Source: Prostheceraeus crozeri
Taxonomy: Eukaryota > Platyhelminthes > Polycladida > Euryleptidae
Direction: 5' to 3'
Assembly (NCBI GenBank): GCA_907163375.1
Contig: CAJQUW010004760.1
Span: forward strand, 124,001-188,000
Length of the DNA: 64,000 nucleotides
Of the stretch, positions 1 to 11,335 are shown in pieces; position 1 is the stretch's first letter; every line of letters begins with the position of its first letter. The notes under the pieces were generated by a model, which worked only from the letters and a program-made list of their open reading frames with translations, made no database searches and was not told the origin of the DNA. Position numbers and translations under genes: made by a program.

Positions 1-352
1 GCATACCTTAATTTATTATTTAAAAATTGATTGCGACTTTAAAGGCAGTGATAAGTAGGTGCTCATCAGTAGACTAATTGATTTTTCTTCACGAGCCAAA
101 CAAATCAAAACAAAGCATATCCCGGATACCATGAATAAGATTGCTGCAACGTTCGCCATCGATTTATTTGTCGTTCAAAGAACTTATGATTCGGTCAGTA
201 AACAATTCATCATTTGATTATTCAACTCTTTAATTTACAGTAGGGTCTACATAAATAGCAGAGGACCATTATTATTTGGCAGTCTAAAATTTTCAGTAAA
301 GAGCTTATTCCTATATAAACATAATCTGAGTCAAAATCACAACTCACAATGT
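1..352. other. Non-coding flank
   Basis: AT-rich DNA with no reading frame of note, no repeat shared with the rest of the window and no recognisable signal. Confidence 0.5.
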
Positions 353-360
353 GCTTCAAG

Positions 361-968
361 CACAGAATTAGATATTTTGTTTATCTGCTTCGGTTTGCTA
401 GAAGTGTGATTAATACGAAATCGCCGGCACATCGAGGAACCTATTAAGTGGGCAAAAAGGAATTCCTATTACCTTACAGAGATAGGAAAAAAAGTCGTGC
501 GTCGCCTGCGGATTAATGTGAGTTCCAGCAAAGTGCTTCGATTGCCAAAATTCCTTCAGATTCGAAGACTTCAGATCATTGCCCACAAGTTTTCTCCATA
601 ATCTTGGCCCTTCCGATCATTATTAAAAAAAGTAGCAGGCGTACGAAAATTAGTTCACTTGATGTTTTCACATCCTCTCCTCGGCATTCGTAACTGTATA
701 GTGCATACACTGAATCGAATGTTAACCAAGATAGCGATGTGTTTTGGTGTGTGCGAAGTGATATCACAACACGCACGCCTCTCTCACTGGCGCTGGTTCC
801 TCTGCCGACAGCTTATTGTTTGCCATTTCCAATAGCAAGCGATACACGAATTATCCATTCGAGAAGGAGCAAGTTGTCTAATTCTTTGATGTGCCATTTC
901 GATATTAAGGTTTCATATGATTCTTCCTTTCTGGAAAACTGAAGCGCGCAGATGAATCTAATTCTGTG
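361..968. mobile_element. hAT-like MITE, family A copy 1
   Basis: The ends are inverted repeats, CACAGAATTAGAT at the left and its complement ATCTAATTCTGTG at the right. The flanks are 8-bp near-identical direct repeats, GCTTCAAG (353-360) and GCTACAAG (969-976), differing at one base. A second full copy of the same sequence lies at 20605-21211. An 8-bp target duplication with a CA start is typical of hAT. No transposase is encoded, so this is a non-autonomous copy. The small reading frames inside are not conserved between the two copies and are not genes. Confidence 0.75.
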
Positions 969-976
969 GCTACAAG

Positions 977-3489
977 CGTTTGTAATCATGCTATGTGTAC
1001 ACAAAAATGTAGTACATTTGTGTTGGATATTGTGGTGTGGCATGTGGTAATGCCGCAGCTAGCACTCTCAAAGGGGGATGAGGTGCGACAACAGAACAAA
1101 AGTGGCTAAATTTTCAAGTTGTTTGTAACGAATGTTATTCGGTAGGGATACGGAATTGAGTTCATATGAAATTTCAATGCGTTGAATAAAAGTTGATGGT
1201 GAACCTGTTCATTACCGATAGGTTATTAATTGAGAACCCATAGTTCTCGAAATTTTCAGCTTTAGAGCTGCAGTCAACAGGTGACTTTCAGTTACAGGAA
1301 ACTATTTTGAACAGTTTTGACTCGAATATATACAATTATACGCTTATACAGTACAATACGCTTAATCTTTCTAGAATGTGTTATCCACACATAGTCATAT
1401 GCCTACATTGGCCAGTAATTGCAACGCATGAGTAGATATACATGTAAATGGTGCATTGTCAGGTAGCCAATTGTTTTCGTGATACAAAAATCTAATCAGC
1501 AGTACTGAATCATGTTGTGCTAGATATGAGCTAGACTTTCAGTTATGGTATACATGGAGCAAGAAAAACTACAGATTTACCTGTTCTTGATTTTTTTACA
1601 TATTTCGCCCTTTTGATGCGCAAGCGAGAGCCATAGTAAAACACTCGTTGCACCGGTCAGATAATCTGAACATATTTTGTAAAAACGCTCGAAAGATTAT
1701 GTCCAATATTGAATGTTTCTAGGTTACATGTCATCTAGTATAACCGGCGAAATAAACTTCGAACAATACCTGATCATACACTGGGGAATTCTTTTGTATA
1801 CATCTAAGAATAATGAAATTTGATAGACTTCGCGCAGTATTTGATTTTTGTACTTCCTCAAAGGCAAAAAATAAACTTCGGAGTTTTTACCAACCCTAGA
1901 TGTATCCACAAAAATAGAGTATAGCGGTAGAGTAACTTAACTTAAGTAGAGTCCGAAAGTCTATCGGCCATCTAGCATATTGTTTATCTGAGGAGAACAT
2001 AGACAACATCCCACAGAGGACAGTCAGCTGTTGTCAATCTGCTTGATTATAATTTGATGATAAGCTGCCCTAGTAGTTAGGCCTACTAATTTTTTCACTT
2101 GTACTTCAGGACTTAAATTGTATTCGTCATTGCACTCTGATAATCTGCAACCTGCTACTGAATTTTCTCAATCAAAAAGTCGATTGTAGAGATTCTCGAA
2201 ATATGTGTTTGCATACTATCATGCGTCTGCAAGAGCTAAAGGAGAGCACTTCATCAACAAGTTCATTCCCTAATGAAAACATTCGAGTGCTTGGCCATTC
2301 AAATTTTCTTATTTGTCATGTCAACTGTTAATTGAAAAAATCAATTTTTCTCAAAGAAGTTGAGATTACAATTACCTCCCATGCGACACCATTAACAAAT
2401 ATTTTGAGATGTAGAATTTCAAGTGCTGATCAGAAGAGAATACTCACAGTACTCCAGTTTTGTAAATTTGATAGGTGCGCTTAGGATATATCACTATTCA
2501 AAACACATGATTCCGTCCCTTATCTGAATTATCTATAGTCGATTATTATTGATAGAATGAAGAAAACCGATAGCGAATTCACCATTTATCTTGAACCAGG
2601 CATTAATTACTCTGTAGTCTGTTATCTTTTTACCCTATCATACTTTTATCGGTAGCCCATATTTGGTTTGATTTTTCTGGCAAATTGATAAAAGGACATG
2701 TGGGGTACTAGAATCCTGACAGAAGACTAGTGAGCTGGAAATACAATCTTTCTTCTGTCTCACACAAACACACACCCCATTTTCTTCCTTCCTGTCCCTT
2801 TTTCCTGTCTCTTAAAAATCAAGGTAAAATTTTTCCCACAAATTTACTTCCTTAATGGCATCAGAGGAAATTATCTTTCCATGACCAAGCGCAACGTTAA
2901 GTGTTTTCCTATGATGTTTTACCCAAGATCGGAGAACAAGGGAGGAATACTATCTTCATGCATGAATATATACTTCATGCGCTCCTTGACCCGATATCAT
3001 GAACCCACACACACAACATTGCTGTACATGCAATTCAAATAGTATGGATCTAATTTCAAAGCTTAGAAATACGAAAGGCATACGCGCATAAAGAACAGCA
3101 AGAAGTGAAAAAGAACATATTGAAAAGTCAAAATATGAAGCCGAAGTGGTCTAGCTGTTGTAGAAATGAAGACATTTGAATCACTATCATTCCATATCAA
3201 AAATTCGGTAACGGATCATGCATATCGAAATTGCTAATAACTGTTTTAGAAGCTGAGCCTTTATTGCTGCTAAACAAAACAAACACCACAAGTGCCAAAA
3301 GAAGATATTTCAGAAATTAGAACAGTCAGGACTTCTTCACTGCATGCACTTTGATATACGGCTCGTACTTTATCATAATAAGCTGGATTATGTATGACAG
3401 GAAAAAACTGCAACTTTGCATTCAGATAACCTCCATTAGACCGCAGGTAAAATTGCTATTTGCTTTTTCTGGAAACGTGGAAATACAAC
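977..3489. other. Non-coding stretch
   Basis: No supported gene. Reading frames are short and of low complexity, and no inverted ends or repeats shared with other parts of the window were found. Confidence 0.45.
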
Positions 3490-3723
3490 GGCGTTGTGGC
3501 CTTGTGGTAGAGTGTTCGCTCTGCGTCCGGGAGACCTTGGTTCAAATCTTGGTCGGTTCAAACCTAAGACCTTTAAAATAGGTACACTCTGCACTCTTGC
3601 TAAACACTCAGCACGAAAAAGAAGGAGAGTGGTAAATGACAACTCGGCCACATGGAGGAAAGGCTCCGTGCATAATGTGCTTCAGAGTATAAACAACGTT
3701 CCTTTATTTGTTTTATTTTATTT
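3490..3723 (+). mobile_element. tRNA-derived SINE, family A copy 1
   Basis: The first ~70 bases look like a tRNA: an A-box-like stretch (TGGCCTTGTGGTAGAG) and a B-box-like stretch (GGTTCAAATCT) about 35 bases later. A shared non-tRNA body follows, ending near AACAACGTTC and then a T-rich tail. Two more copies are at 21775-22012 and 63449-63672. The lack of a foldable acceptor stem and the long conserved tail argue for a SINE rather than a working tRNA gene. The A and B boxes would serve as an internal RNA polymerase III promoter. Confidence 0.8.
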
Positions 3724-4123
3724 GATGATGAAGCATACTAAGAGAAATGAATACACTTTATCTACGATTACTTCCAGAAAGATTTTATGAATGACTTTGA
3801 AATTATGTTTCCATTTTTTCAGGTTTAGATTCAAGTGGCAATATTGTTTCAAATTTGAATTTTCAAAGCAAAGTTTCATCATCATGTATAATTAGCAAAT
3901 ATTTACTAGAAAAATCACATTCTGGCCTAGAAAGAAATACAATGTGTCCGTATGGATTTATATTTTGAATTCGATTATCCATAGATTTTTTTAAAGGCAT
4001 CTGTGACTGTCGACTTCATCAAGTACAGCTGTATGAATCATCCATGCTCATTACCATTTGAATCAGTTCTGATTCTGTCAGCCCTCACTGTCATATTTTC
4101 GATGACTTTGTACATCTTCAGAT

Positions 4124-4165
<42 letters not shown>

Positions 4166-5494
4166 GGGAAGCGATGATGATTCAACAACTCTAAAAGTGA
4201 TTGTTTAATGGTTATATTTTCGTCATGCTTCGACATAGTTTGATAGTAATCAAGTTGAAAAAGAACACAGAGAACTTCCGTCAGTCAAAAGCTATCATTT
4301 TAATAGTGCTATGTTTAAGACATTCTTTCATTCAGACCCACAGATTTTCCGACTGGCAGTTTTCAAAAAGTCTTTCATATCGGCACTAAAATAATCGCAC
4401 TACTTGCGCACATCAGCTGCCCCTCAAAGACAGCACCGTATTGATATAATTATTGCTCTAAACCATTAAGGAGATGAATGTTTCCTTTAGCAACATGTGG
4501 AGTTGGTGAAATTTCACTTTCGCTGATCTCCAGGAGCGAAACAATTCAGGCCGAGATCTCTTCTTACATGTGCTGATGCAGCAGATGGGAAGTACCATCG
4601 ATTAACTGACGCTCTGTTTCCTGCGTGTGTTTCCTGCGTGTGACAAATTGCAACTACTGTTGTGACACAGTGAGGTCATGTATGCAATTGAGAATTGAAG
4701 TCCTGACAAGTGCACATCTTTTGGCAACGCTAGCCTATCTGCCGTCTATATATTTCATTTTCTGAATTTCATTATACGGTATATATGGCTCCAGATGCTT
4801 GGTGGACTTTGACTCCTGCTAGCTGTTAATTAATGCCGGTGGTCACACTGCAGCGAAATATTTGTTCACTATTATTAGTGACACAATTGGTGTGATGATG
4901 AAGACTTGATTCCGCTCATGAAAACCGCTCGCAAGTGGCTGTAGCCTTGTTGCCTACAGTGATGGGTCTAGATGACCTAGGTGTACGCAATTTCAAATCC
5001 TCGGCACCAAGTGCACTTGCTTCACATGGCAATTTGATCAGTACTTCATGTATTTCATGAATTGCAAATGTATTTGGATTGTCCATTGTCAGGATTGCGT
5101 CGTCTGTGGTGTGCCGCTCGTCATTGAATAAAAAAATAATTTGATTGGAAGGATTTAACTTCATTGGCTTGACATAAGTAGGTCTTCAACGGGGTTAGCG
5201 GGTACGCGGGTGCACGACGTGCTTGACGTTGACATGCTTTTACTTTTAGTCACATTCTAAAATGTTGGCTGCCTGTCAATCTTAGTTAATGATTGTAACG
5301 CACTTGCCCGTTTACAACATGGTGGGCTGCATATAATTGACTGGTTGATAACTGATCTAGTATTAAGTGGTTTCGCGGAAAGACATGTGTCGCAAAATGT
5401 AAAGCATTGGATATGTGGCCAGAATTCTTGGCTTATTCATTCAAGAGCAAGATACATATCCTTCTGATATATTTACATACACAAAGAAAGAATT
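3724..5494. other. Non-coding stretch with a microsatellite
   Basis: Apart from the (TA)n tract near 4126, nothing recognisable. The reading frames at 4003 and 4916 have no family resemblance. Confidence 0.4.
4126..4161. repeat. (TA)n microsatellite
   Basis: About 18 uninterrupted TA dinucleotides, seen directly. Confidence 0.95.
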
Positions 5495-5898
5495 TCATGT
5501 ACTATAAAGCGCGGACCAACCGGCGGTGATTTCCAGAGGGCGAGGTGGAGCAACCAGGTGGTGGCTGGGGCTCTCAAGAAATACCTCAAGTACGCTCAAT
5601 GAAGGAATCACCTGTCGAGCTAAAGCGCCATAAAACCTTTCACCCCTGCTGCGCCGTGTCAGACTGCTACAGGATTGGCGCCTCGAACGAAAAAGGCTAG
5701 TCCGCGCCTTGGGGCAAATCAAAGGCTAAGGGAGAAATCCCTAACAGAAAACCTCCAACAGGTCAGCCAGGGCAGCGCTGTATAGGAGTATTCTGACCCA
5801 TTCGTTTATGGATTCATGCAAGTGAAGGATAAATCGGTGGAGGCTACCGCGTCCGGGGCAAAACCGACGCGCCGAAAAATCGGGCATCGGCGAAAAAT

Positions 5899-6120
5899 AT
5901 GCGAAGACCAGAAGAAAGAAAACTGATTAGGATGGCGACTTTGAATGTGGGAACATTGTCGGGAAGGAGTGCTGAAGTAGTGGATTTTATGAAGAGGAGA
6001 AGGTGTACGATTTTGTGTGTACACGAAACGAAGTGGAAGTCGGATAGAGCAAGGATGCTTGGAGATGGGTTCAAACTATTCATGCAGGAGGGGATGGAAA
6101 GTCTGATGGGGTGGGTGTGA
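5899..6120 (+). pseudogene. LINE A endonuclease, N-terminal part
   Basis: The translated segment begins a LINE apurinic endonuclease-type domain: the RMATLNVGTLSGRS opening is followed by a conserved VHETKW motif, whose glutamate is the metal-binding residue of APE-type endonucleases. The frame closes at 6120; related coding sequence carries on just after in another frame (VWRTERWEGRILMVW), so there is a frameshift. The same opening is known from RTE elements and from the bovine BCNT/CFDP2 protein derived from one. Not functional alone. Confidence 0.75.
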
Positions 6121-6216
6121 TTCTGGAGAAGGATCTTGTTGAGAAAGTGTGGCGCACGGAGAGGTGGGAAGGTAGGATCTTGATGGTTTGGCTAACGGTC
6201 GGTTCGAAGAAAATGT

Positions 6217-6822
6217 GTGTTATGTATTCGTCTGTTTGGTATTCGTCTGTTGGACCTGTGTGTTGCTCTTGATCTGTCTGTGACCAATACTTTCTTTGAG
6301 AAGACAGATTCGCGGTTAATAACCTACAAGTCTGGCCCTTCATCTACACAGGTTGATTATATCCTGGTCAGGAAATCTAATATGAAGTTAGTAAGAAATG
6401 CAAAAGTCATTGGAGGTGAAGAATGCGTTTCTCAACACAAATTACTGGTGTGCGATATGAACATCAACATCGATGTCGAGAGGAAAAGAAAAGTTGCGCC
6501 TAAACTACGGTTATGGAAACTTAAGTCTTCTGCGAATCGTGCTGCATTTGAAGAAAGTGTTTCTAACGAATTGCTACGAGCTGGTAAATGTGATCAAGTT
6601 GGTGATCTATGGACTGCTTTGCGATCGGGTCTAAGGAAAGCGTGTGAGGATGTTTGTGGTTATACGAAGGGCGGTCCTGTGAAGCGAAAAGAAACCTGGT
6701 GGTGGAATGATGAGGTAAATGCTGCGGTTACTAAGAAACGTAAACTTTGGAAAGAATGGAAAAAAGGTGGAAGTAAAGAAGCGTATGTTGCGGCTAAACG
6801 CGCTGCAAAATCAACGATATAG
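6217..6822 (+). pseudogene. LINE A endonuclease C-terminal part and linker
   Basis: 201 codons. The N-terminal half carries the end of an endonuclease domain: VTNTFFEK, then STQVDYILVR (the aspartate is the conserved D of this LINE class), then SQHKLLVCDM, whose SQHK histidine is the catalytic His. A basic linker with WWWNDEV follows, as is typical before the RT of RTE LINEs. It ends at a stop (about 6820), after which homologous linker sequence continues in the same frame (FAKKKAQKERF) towards the RT, so this stop is a disabling mutation in an originally continuous ORF. Confidence 0.8.
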
Positions 6823-6909
6823 TTCGCTAAAAAGAAAGCTCAGAAGGAAAGGTTCAGTGACCTTAACTGTGCCAATAAAAGGAATCAAGTTTTTCGGCTT
6901 GCACGTAAG

Positions 6910-8790
6910 ATGAAGAGCGAAAATATGGACGTTGTCGGTGAGAAGTGCATTAGATGTGATGACAACACCATTGCTTTCTCTGACGCGGACAAGATGTGTG
7001 CCTGGGTCAGTCATTATGACATCCTGCTCAACACGGAGTTCCCCTGGAACCCGGGTACCTTGCGTGAAGTGGATTTGAAGGTTGGTCCTCCTTTGTATAC
7101 TGATAAAACAAAGATTGAAGAAGCACTAAAGCACATGAGGAATGGAAAAGCAGCTGGTCCTTCAGGGATAGTTGTTGAGATGATCAGAGCAGGTGGTGAT
7201 CGTGCAGTTGAATCGATAGCTGAGCTTGCGAATGCCATTATCAGAGAAGGTCGGGTACCTGAAGATTGGAATTTATCTTTCTTGGTCAACTGCTATAAAG
7301 GAAAGGGTGATGCTCTTGACAGAGACAACTACAGAGGTCTTAAGTTACAAGATCAAGTCCTCAAAGTCATTGAGAGGGTGTTTGAACCTATTATCAGAGA
7401 GAAGGCTGATATAGACTCAATGCAATTTGGTTTTATGCTTGGACGTGGTACCACTGATGCTATTTTCGTCCTAAGGCAGCTGCAAGAAAAGTTTCTCTGT
7501 AAGCGGAAGGAATTATTTTTCCTCTTTGTCGACCTTGAAAAGGCCTTTGATCGAGTGCCTCGCAAAGTGTTATGGTGGTCAATGAGGAGAATCGGTATTG
7601 AAGAGTGGGTTATTAGAGCTGTTCAGTCTATGTATGAGTGTCCTAGATCGAGTGTCCGTATAAATGGGAAATGTAGTCCTGAGTTTAATGTTACCGTTGG
7701 AGTCCATCAAGGATCCGTTTTGAGCCCTTTGTTATTTGTTATTGTTATGGAGGCGCTCTCACGTGATTTTCGTACAGGATGCCCCTGGGAAATGCTCTAC
7801 GCGGATGACCTGGTCATTGCTGCCGACAATCTGGCTGAGCTAGAACAGAAAGTTGCCCACTGGAAAGGTGGTCTAGAGTCGTATGGACTACGTGTCAACG
7901 TAAAGAAATCGAAGATCCTGCATAGCACGAGTTCCGAAAACCGAGTGCTGAAAGAATCGGGCAAATTTCCATGTGGTGTATGCCATCGTGGGGTTGGTAG
8001 TAATTCAATCTACTGCGCACGATGCAAGAGATGGATACATCATAAATGCTCTGGAGTTAAAGGTTCTTTGAAGACAGATCCTAGCTTTTCTTGTAAAAAG
8101 TGCCGTGGTGTTGCTGCACAAGCTCCTAAACCGACCGCTAGTAAGCTTCGTATTGGTGATGCTGATTATGAAGTTGTGCCTGCATTTTGTTACCTGGGTG
8201 ATATGTTAGGACAATCAGGTGGCTGCAGTGAGGCTGCTGGACTGAGAATTCAGCTGGCATGGAAGAACTTTCGTGAGCTCATTCCCATACTTACGAACAG
8301 AGACATCCCCTTCAGCGGCCGAGGTCATGTCTACTCCATGTGTGTGAGAAGTGTTCTGTTGTATGCAACCGAGACATGGCCAATCAACATCGAGGAGGAA
8401 AACCGATTGTGCCGTAATGACAACGCAATGGTGCGGTGGATCTGCTCCAAGCGCCTATCTGATCGAGTTCCTATGGATGAGCTAAGGTCTAGGCTTGGTA
8501 TTCATCGACTTGAAGATAGTGTGCGCTGGAGAAGACTACGTTGGTACGGACATGTACAACGCATGGATGAAGCCGACTGGCCTAAGAAAGTTCAGACCAT
8601 CGAACTCTCAGGAAAGAATCCACGAGGCCGACCAAAGAAACGTTGGCTTGACAACATCAAGGAAGATCTTCGAAAATGGAATCTATCCTCCGTCGACCCT
8701 TCGGACCGGACGGTGTGGAGAAATGCCATCAAGCCAAATCGACATTTGCGGACGTCCAACCCTTGCAACACGAGGAAAAGAAGACGGTAA
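6910..8790 (+). CDS. LINE A reverse transcriptase with internal zinc finger
   Basis: 626 codons, uninterrupted. In order: an approach segment with GKAAGPSGI (about residues 80-90); RT fingers and palm with FVDLEKAFDRVP, GVHQGSVLSPLLF and the catalytic YADD (about residue 297); a cysteine/histidine cluster at about residues 354-395 (CxxC, CxxCxxxxxHHxxC, CxxC), PHD-like in spacing; then the common LINE C-terminal region with RWYGHVQRMDEADW and GRPKKRW. It makes cDNA by target-primed reverse transcription. The ATG at 6910 is probably not the native start, because matching coding sequence precedes it in frame. With the endonuclease broken, the element is unlikely to move by itself. The zinc cluster between thumb and C terminus is the unusual part. 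Confidence 0.85.
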   Translation: MKSENMDVVGEKCIRCDDNTIAFSDADKMCAWVSHYDILLNTEFPWNPGTLREVDLKVGPPLYTDKTKIEEALKHMRNGKAAGPSGIVVEMIRAGGDRAVESIAELANAIIREGRVPEDWNLSFLVNCYKGKGDALDRDNYRGLKLQDQVLKVIERVFEPIIREKADIDSMQFGFMLGRGTTDAIFVLRQLQEKFLCKRKELFFLFVDLEKAFDRVPRKVLWWSMRRIGIEEWVIRAVQSMYECPRSSVRINGKCSPEFNVTVGVHQGSVLSPLLFVIVMEALSRDFRTGCPWEMLYADDLVIAADNLAELEQKVAHWKGGLESYGLRVNVKKSKILHSTSSENRVLKESGKFPCGVCHRGVGSNSIYCARCKRWIHHKCSGVKGSLKTDPSFSCKKCRGVAAQAPKPTASKLRIGDADYEVVPAFCYLGDMLGQSGGCSEAAGLRIQLAWKNFRELIPILTNRDIPFSGRGHVYSMCVRSVLLYATETWPINIEEENRLCRNDNAMVRWICSKRLSDRVPMDELRSRLGIHRLEDSVRWRRLRWYGHVQRMDEADWPKKVQTIELSGKNPRGRPKKRWLDNIKEDLRKWNLSSVDPSDRTVWRNAIKPNRHLRTSNPCNTRKRRR

Positions 8791-8811
8791 ACCGTGGAGT
8801 GAGTGAGTGAG

Positions 8812-9855
8812 TATGTCCGTCTATGCTCCACAAGTAGGACGGAACCATAGAGAGAAAAACGAATTCAGAGAAAAGGTTGAGGAAATGATACATTTAGTGG
8901 GTGAGGATGAAATATTTTGTTTAGCAGGTGATTTCAATGCGCATATCGGGCAACGGATGCAAGGGGAAGAGAGGAGTGTTGGTCAATTCGGATGGGAGAG
9001 AGAAATGCGGAGGGCAGAGAGTGGGTGCAGCTGGTTGAAAGAAATGGGTTGGCCATAGTTCAGACGTTCTTCCAGAAAAGAGAATCGCACAAGATCACAT
9101 ACAGAAGTGGGGAGCACAGGACCGATATCGATTGGATTGTAATGAAACAGAACCAGAAGTGGAGGATCAAGGACTGCAAAGTGCTAGCCGGTGAACACGT
9201 GACAACTCAGCACAAGCCACAGGTTTGGACGCTACGGTATACGGAGAGGCAAGAAAAGAAACGATTGGGAAGGAAAATCATCAGGTGGTGGAGATGTAAG
9301 GGAGAAAAGTTAGAAGAATACGAAAGTGAGATCAATGATGCCTTCTGTAAACTGAGCGAAACCCCTGGTGGAATCGAAGAGGAGTGGGATCTGTTCAGAA
9401 AAGCATTCATCGGAGCAGCAGAGAAGGTGGTCGGCAGGACAAATGGAAAGAATGGGGGCCGTCGAAAACAGCAATGGGGGTGGAATGAAGAAGTCAGAAA
9501 GGAGACGAAAGAGAAAAGAACAGCCTGGAAGGAGGTAGAAAGCGTGAGTGATGACAAAGCGAAGAAGGAGGTTTTAACACGAAAGTATAGGGAAATCAAG
9601 AATCAAACAAAGAAGGTAGTGGCACAGGCAAAAGAAGAGGCAGAGCGAGGGCTGTATGACGCAATAGAGAATGATAGAGGAAGAAAGCAAATTTACCGAC
9701 TCGCAAAAGCAAGGGAGCAGGAAGAGAAGGATGTGGTGGCCGTCCAGGATGTAAGAAATCCGGCCGTCCAGGATGTCGTGTCCGCAGCATATCACGAAGG
9801 TGTGGAAAGAATATTTTCAAGAGTTGCTGAACAACGAAGGGCGCAGCGAAGCTGA
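8812..9855 (+). pseudogene. LINE B endonuclease (C-terminal two thirds) and linker
   Basis: Two overlapping frames (to 9058 and from 8992) together cover an APE-type endonuclease from the SVYAPQ motif on. GDFNAHIG gives the central D and N. RTDIDWIVMK carries the next conserved aspartate and TTQHKP the catalytic His. A long basic, lysine/glutamate-rich linker follows, with WGWNEEV in the place of the WWWNDEV of LINE A. The N-terminal metal-binding part of the endonuclease is absent, because the copy is 5'-truncated. Confidence 0.75.
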
Positions 9856-10711
9856 ACTTCCTTGTAGTGTGAGATCGAAGACGGTAGAGAAAAAAATTAA
9901 GACAGAAGAAATCGAGACCTCATTGAGAAAGATGAAGACAGGAAAAGCAACTGGCAAGAATGAAATAACGACTGAAATGTTGAGGGCAGCGGCGAAAACA
10001 GGTATTGAATGGCTAGCCAGACTGTTTCGGCTGTGCTATGAAAAAGGGGAAATCCCAGAGGACTGGAGGCTGGGTTTGATTGTTCCCATTTGGAAAGGAA
10101 AAGGAAGTCCACAGGACCCTGAGAAATACAGAGGAATCACTATTCTAAGTCAAGTGATGAAATTGTTGGAGCGCATAATCGACGGAAGGCTCAGATCACA
10201 AGTGGAACACGAAGTTGGAGAGGAGCAGCAAGGTTTCAGAAAAGGTAGAAGTACATCGGATGGTATGTTTGCGGTGAGACAGAAGATGGAGAAGACGATT
10301 GAAAGAGAAGAAAACATAGCGATAGGATTCGTAGATTTAGAGAAAGCTTATGACAGCGTCCCTAGACCCCTAGTGGTGGCATCCCTGAGATGGTTAAATG
10401 CTGGAGAGAAAGAGGTGATACTTATCGAAAAGATGTACGAAAGAAACAGAGCGGCAGTGATAGTTGGAGATAACATCAGCGAAGATTTCCAAATAAAAAC
10501 AGGGCTCAGACAAGGAAGTGCTTCAAGTCTATTTTTGTTCATTCTGATTATGGAATTGTTGTCAAGGAAAAGCGGAGAACATGATGCAATGAACAAGATA
10601 ATGTATGCTGACGATCCAGCTGTGATAACGAAAGACAAGGTGGAGCTACAAGATCAACTGGAAAAGTGGGCAGAATTTCCAAAGGCATGGTCTGCGAATC
10701 AATTTGGATAA
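9773..10711 (+). pseudogene. LINE B reverse transcriptase
   Basis: 312 codons with RT blocks in order: GKATGKNEI, WKGKGSPQDPEKYRGI, GFRKGRSTSDGMFAVRQ, FVDLEKAYDSVPR, GLRQGSASSLFLF and the catalytic MYADD near residue 283. The frame ends shortly after YADD and the thumb continues in another frame at 10704. The sequence around the usual QGSALSP block and the residue after YADD look altered, which fits decay. Confidence 0.8.
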
Positions 10712-11335
10712 GACGGAAGTAATGTGGGTCGGAAAGGAGCCAAAGGACATAAGTGTTGAGGTGCAAGGAATTCAGCTAAAGCAGACAAAGGGTTTCAAGT
10801 ACTTGGGAGGAGTGGTGGCGGAAGATGGGCGGAGCGAAATGGAAGTGAATAGGAGAATTAGAGCAGGGGTCGGAGCCTATCAGAAAGTGGCAGGAGTGTT
10901 GGGAGACAGAAGTATCAGCAAAGGTATCAGACGGAAAGTGTTAGAGGTGTGTGTAATTCCAGCAGTCACATATGATCTGGAAACAATGGCGCTCACCAAA
11001 GATCAGCAAGTTAGACTGCAAGTGTGCGAGAACAATTGGCTGAGGAGGTTGTGTGGAGTGAAGTTGGTCGACAGAAGAAAACTTGCAGAAAAGAGACTCG
11101 AAGTCGGACTGAAACGAACGATGACTCAGAAGATTGTGGGAAAGAGACTATCTTGGGTCGGACATGTGGCAAGAATGTGCGAAGAAGAGGAAGACCGAGA
11201 ATTTGTTGGAGTGACTGTGTCAACAGAGATTTCCAGAAGGCGGAGGAAGATTGGAGAAGTTGGAGAAGCGACGCAAAAGACAGAGTAATATGGCGGAGAA
11301 CTGTGCACAATGTCGTTGAAGTATGGAGCGGCTGA
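10704..11335 (+). pseudogene. LINE B RT thumb and C-terminal domain
   Basis: The first frame (10704-11288) has FKYLGGVVAEDGRSE, the KYLG-type thumb block seen in most LINEs, then RKVLEVCVIPAVTYDLETM and LSWVGHVARM. The end of the protein moves to an overlapping frame (11024-11335), where RRRGRPRICWSDCV and VIWRRTVHNV form the usual GRP and W-R-R C terminus. The frames switch near 11190. Confidence 0.75.

Larger units (their letters stand above)
5506..8811 (+). mobile_element. RTE-type LINE (LINE A), nearly full length but damaged
   Basis: A non-LTR retrotransposon on the plus strand. A GC-richer leader (about 5506-5898) precedes an APE-type endonuclease and then a reverse transcriptase with C-terminal domain. 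The 3' end is a short (TGAG)n tail at about 8797-8811, as is usual for RTE-like LINEs that end in a microsatellite rather than poly(A). The endonuclease is broken: the middle of the domain, including the usual VYAPQ and GDFN motifs, is missing around 6225-6255, where a 15-base motif (TATTCGTCTGTTTGG type) is duplicated, and a stop at 6820 separates endonuclease from RT. Clade assignment (RTE or close) is inferred from the endonuclease start and the GRPKKRW-type C terminus. The 5' limit is approximate. Confidence 0.85.

Noticed and set aside
3490-3560. Free-standing tRNA gene
   Set aside because: The tRNA-like heads here and at 21775, 53049, 53351 and 63449 continue into shared non-tRNA bodies and lack a good acceptor stem; they are SINE heads.
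4003-4194. 63-codon frame across the (TA)n tract
   Set aside because: Half of it is the IYIYIY translation of the microsatellite.
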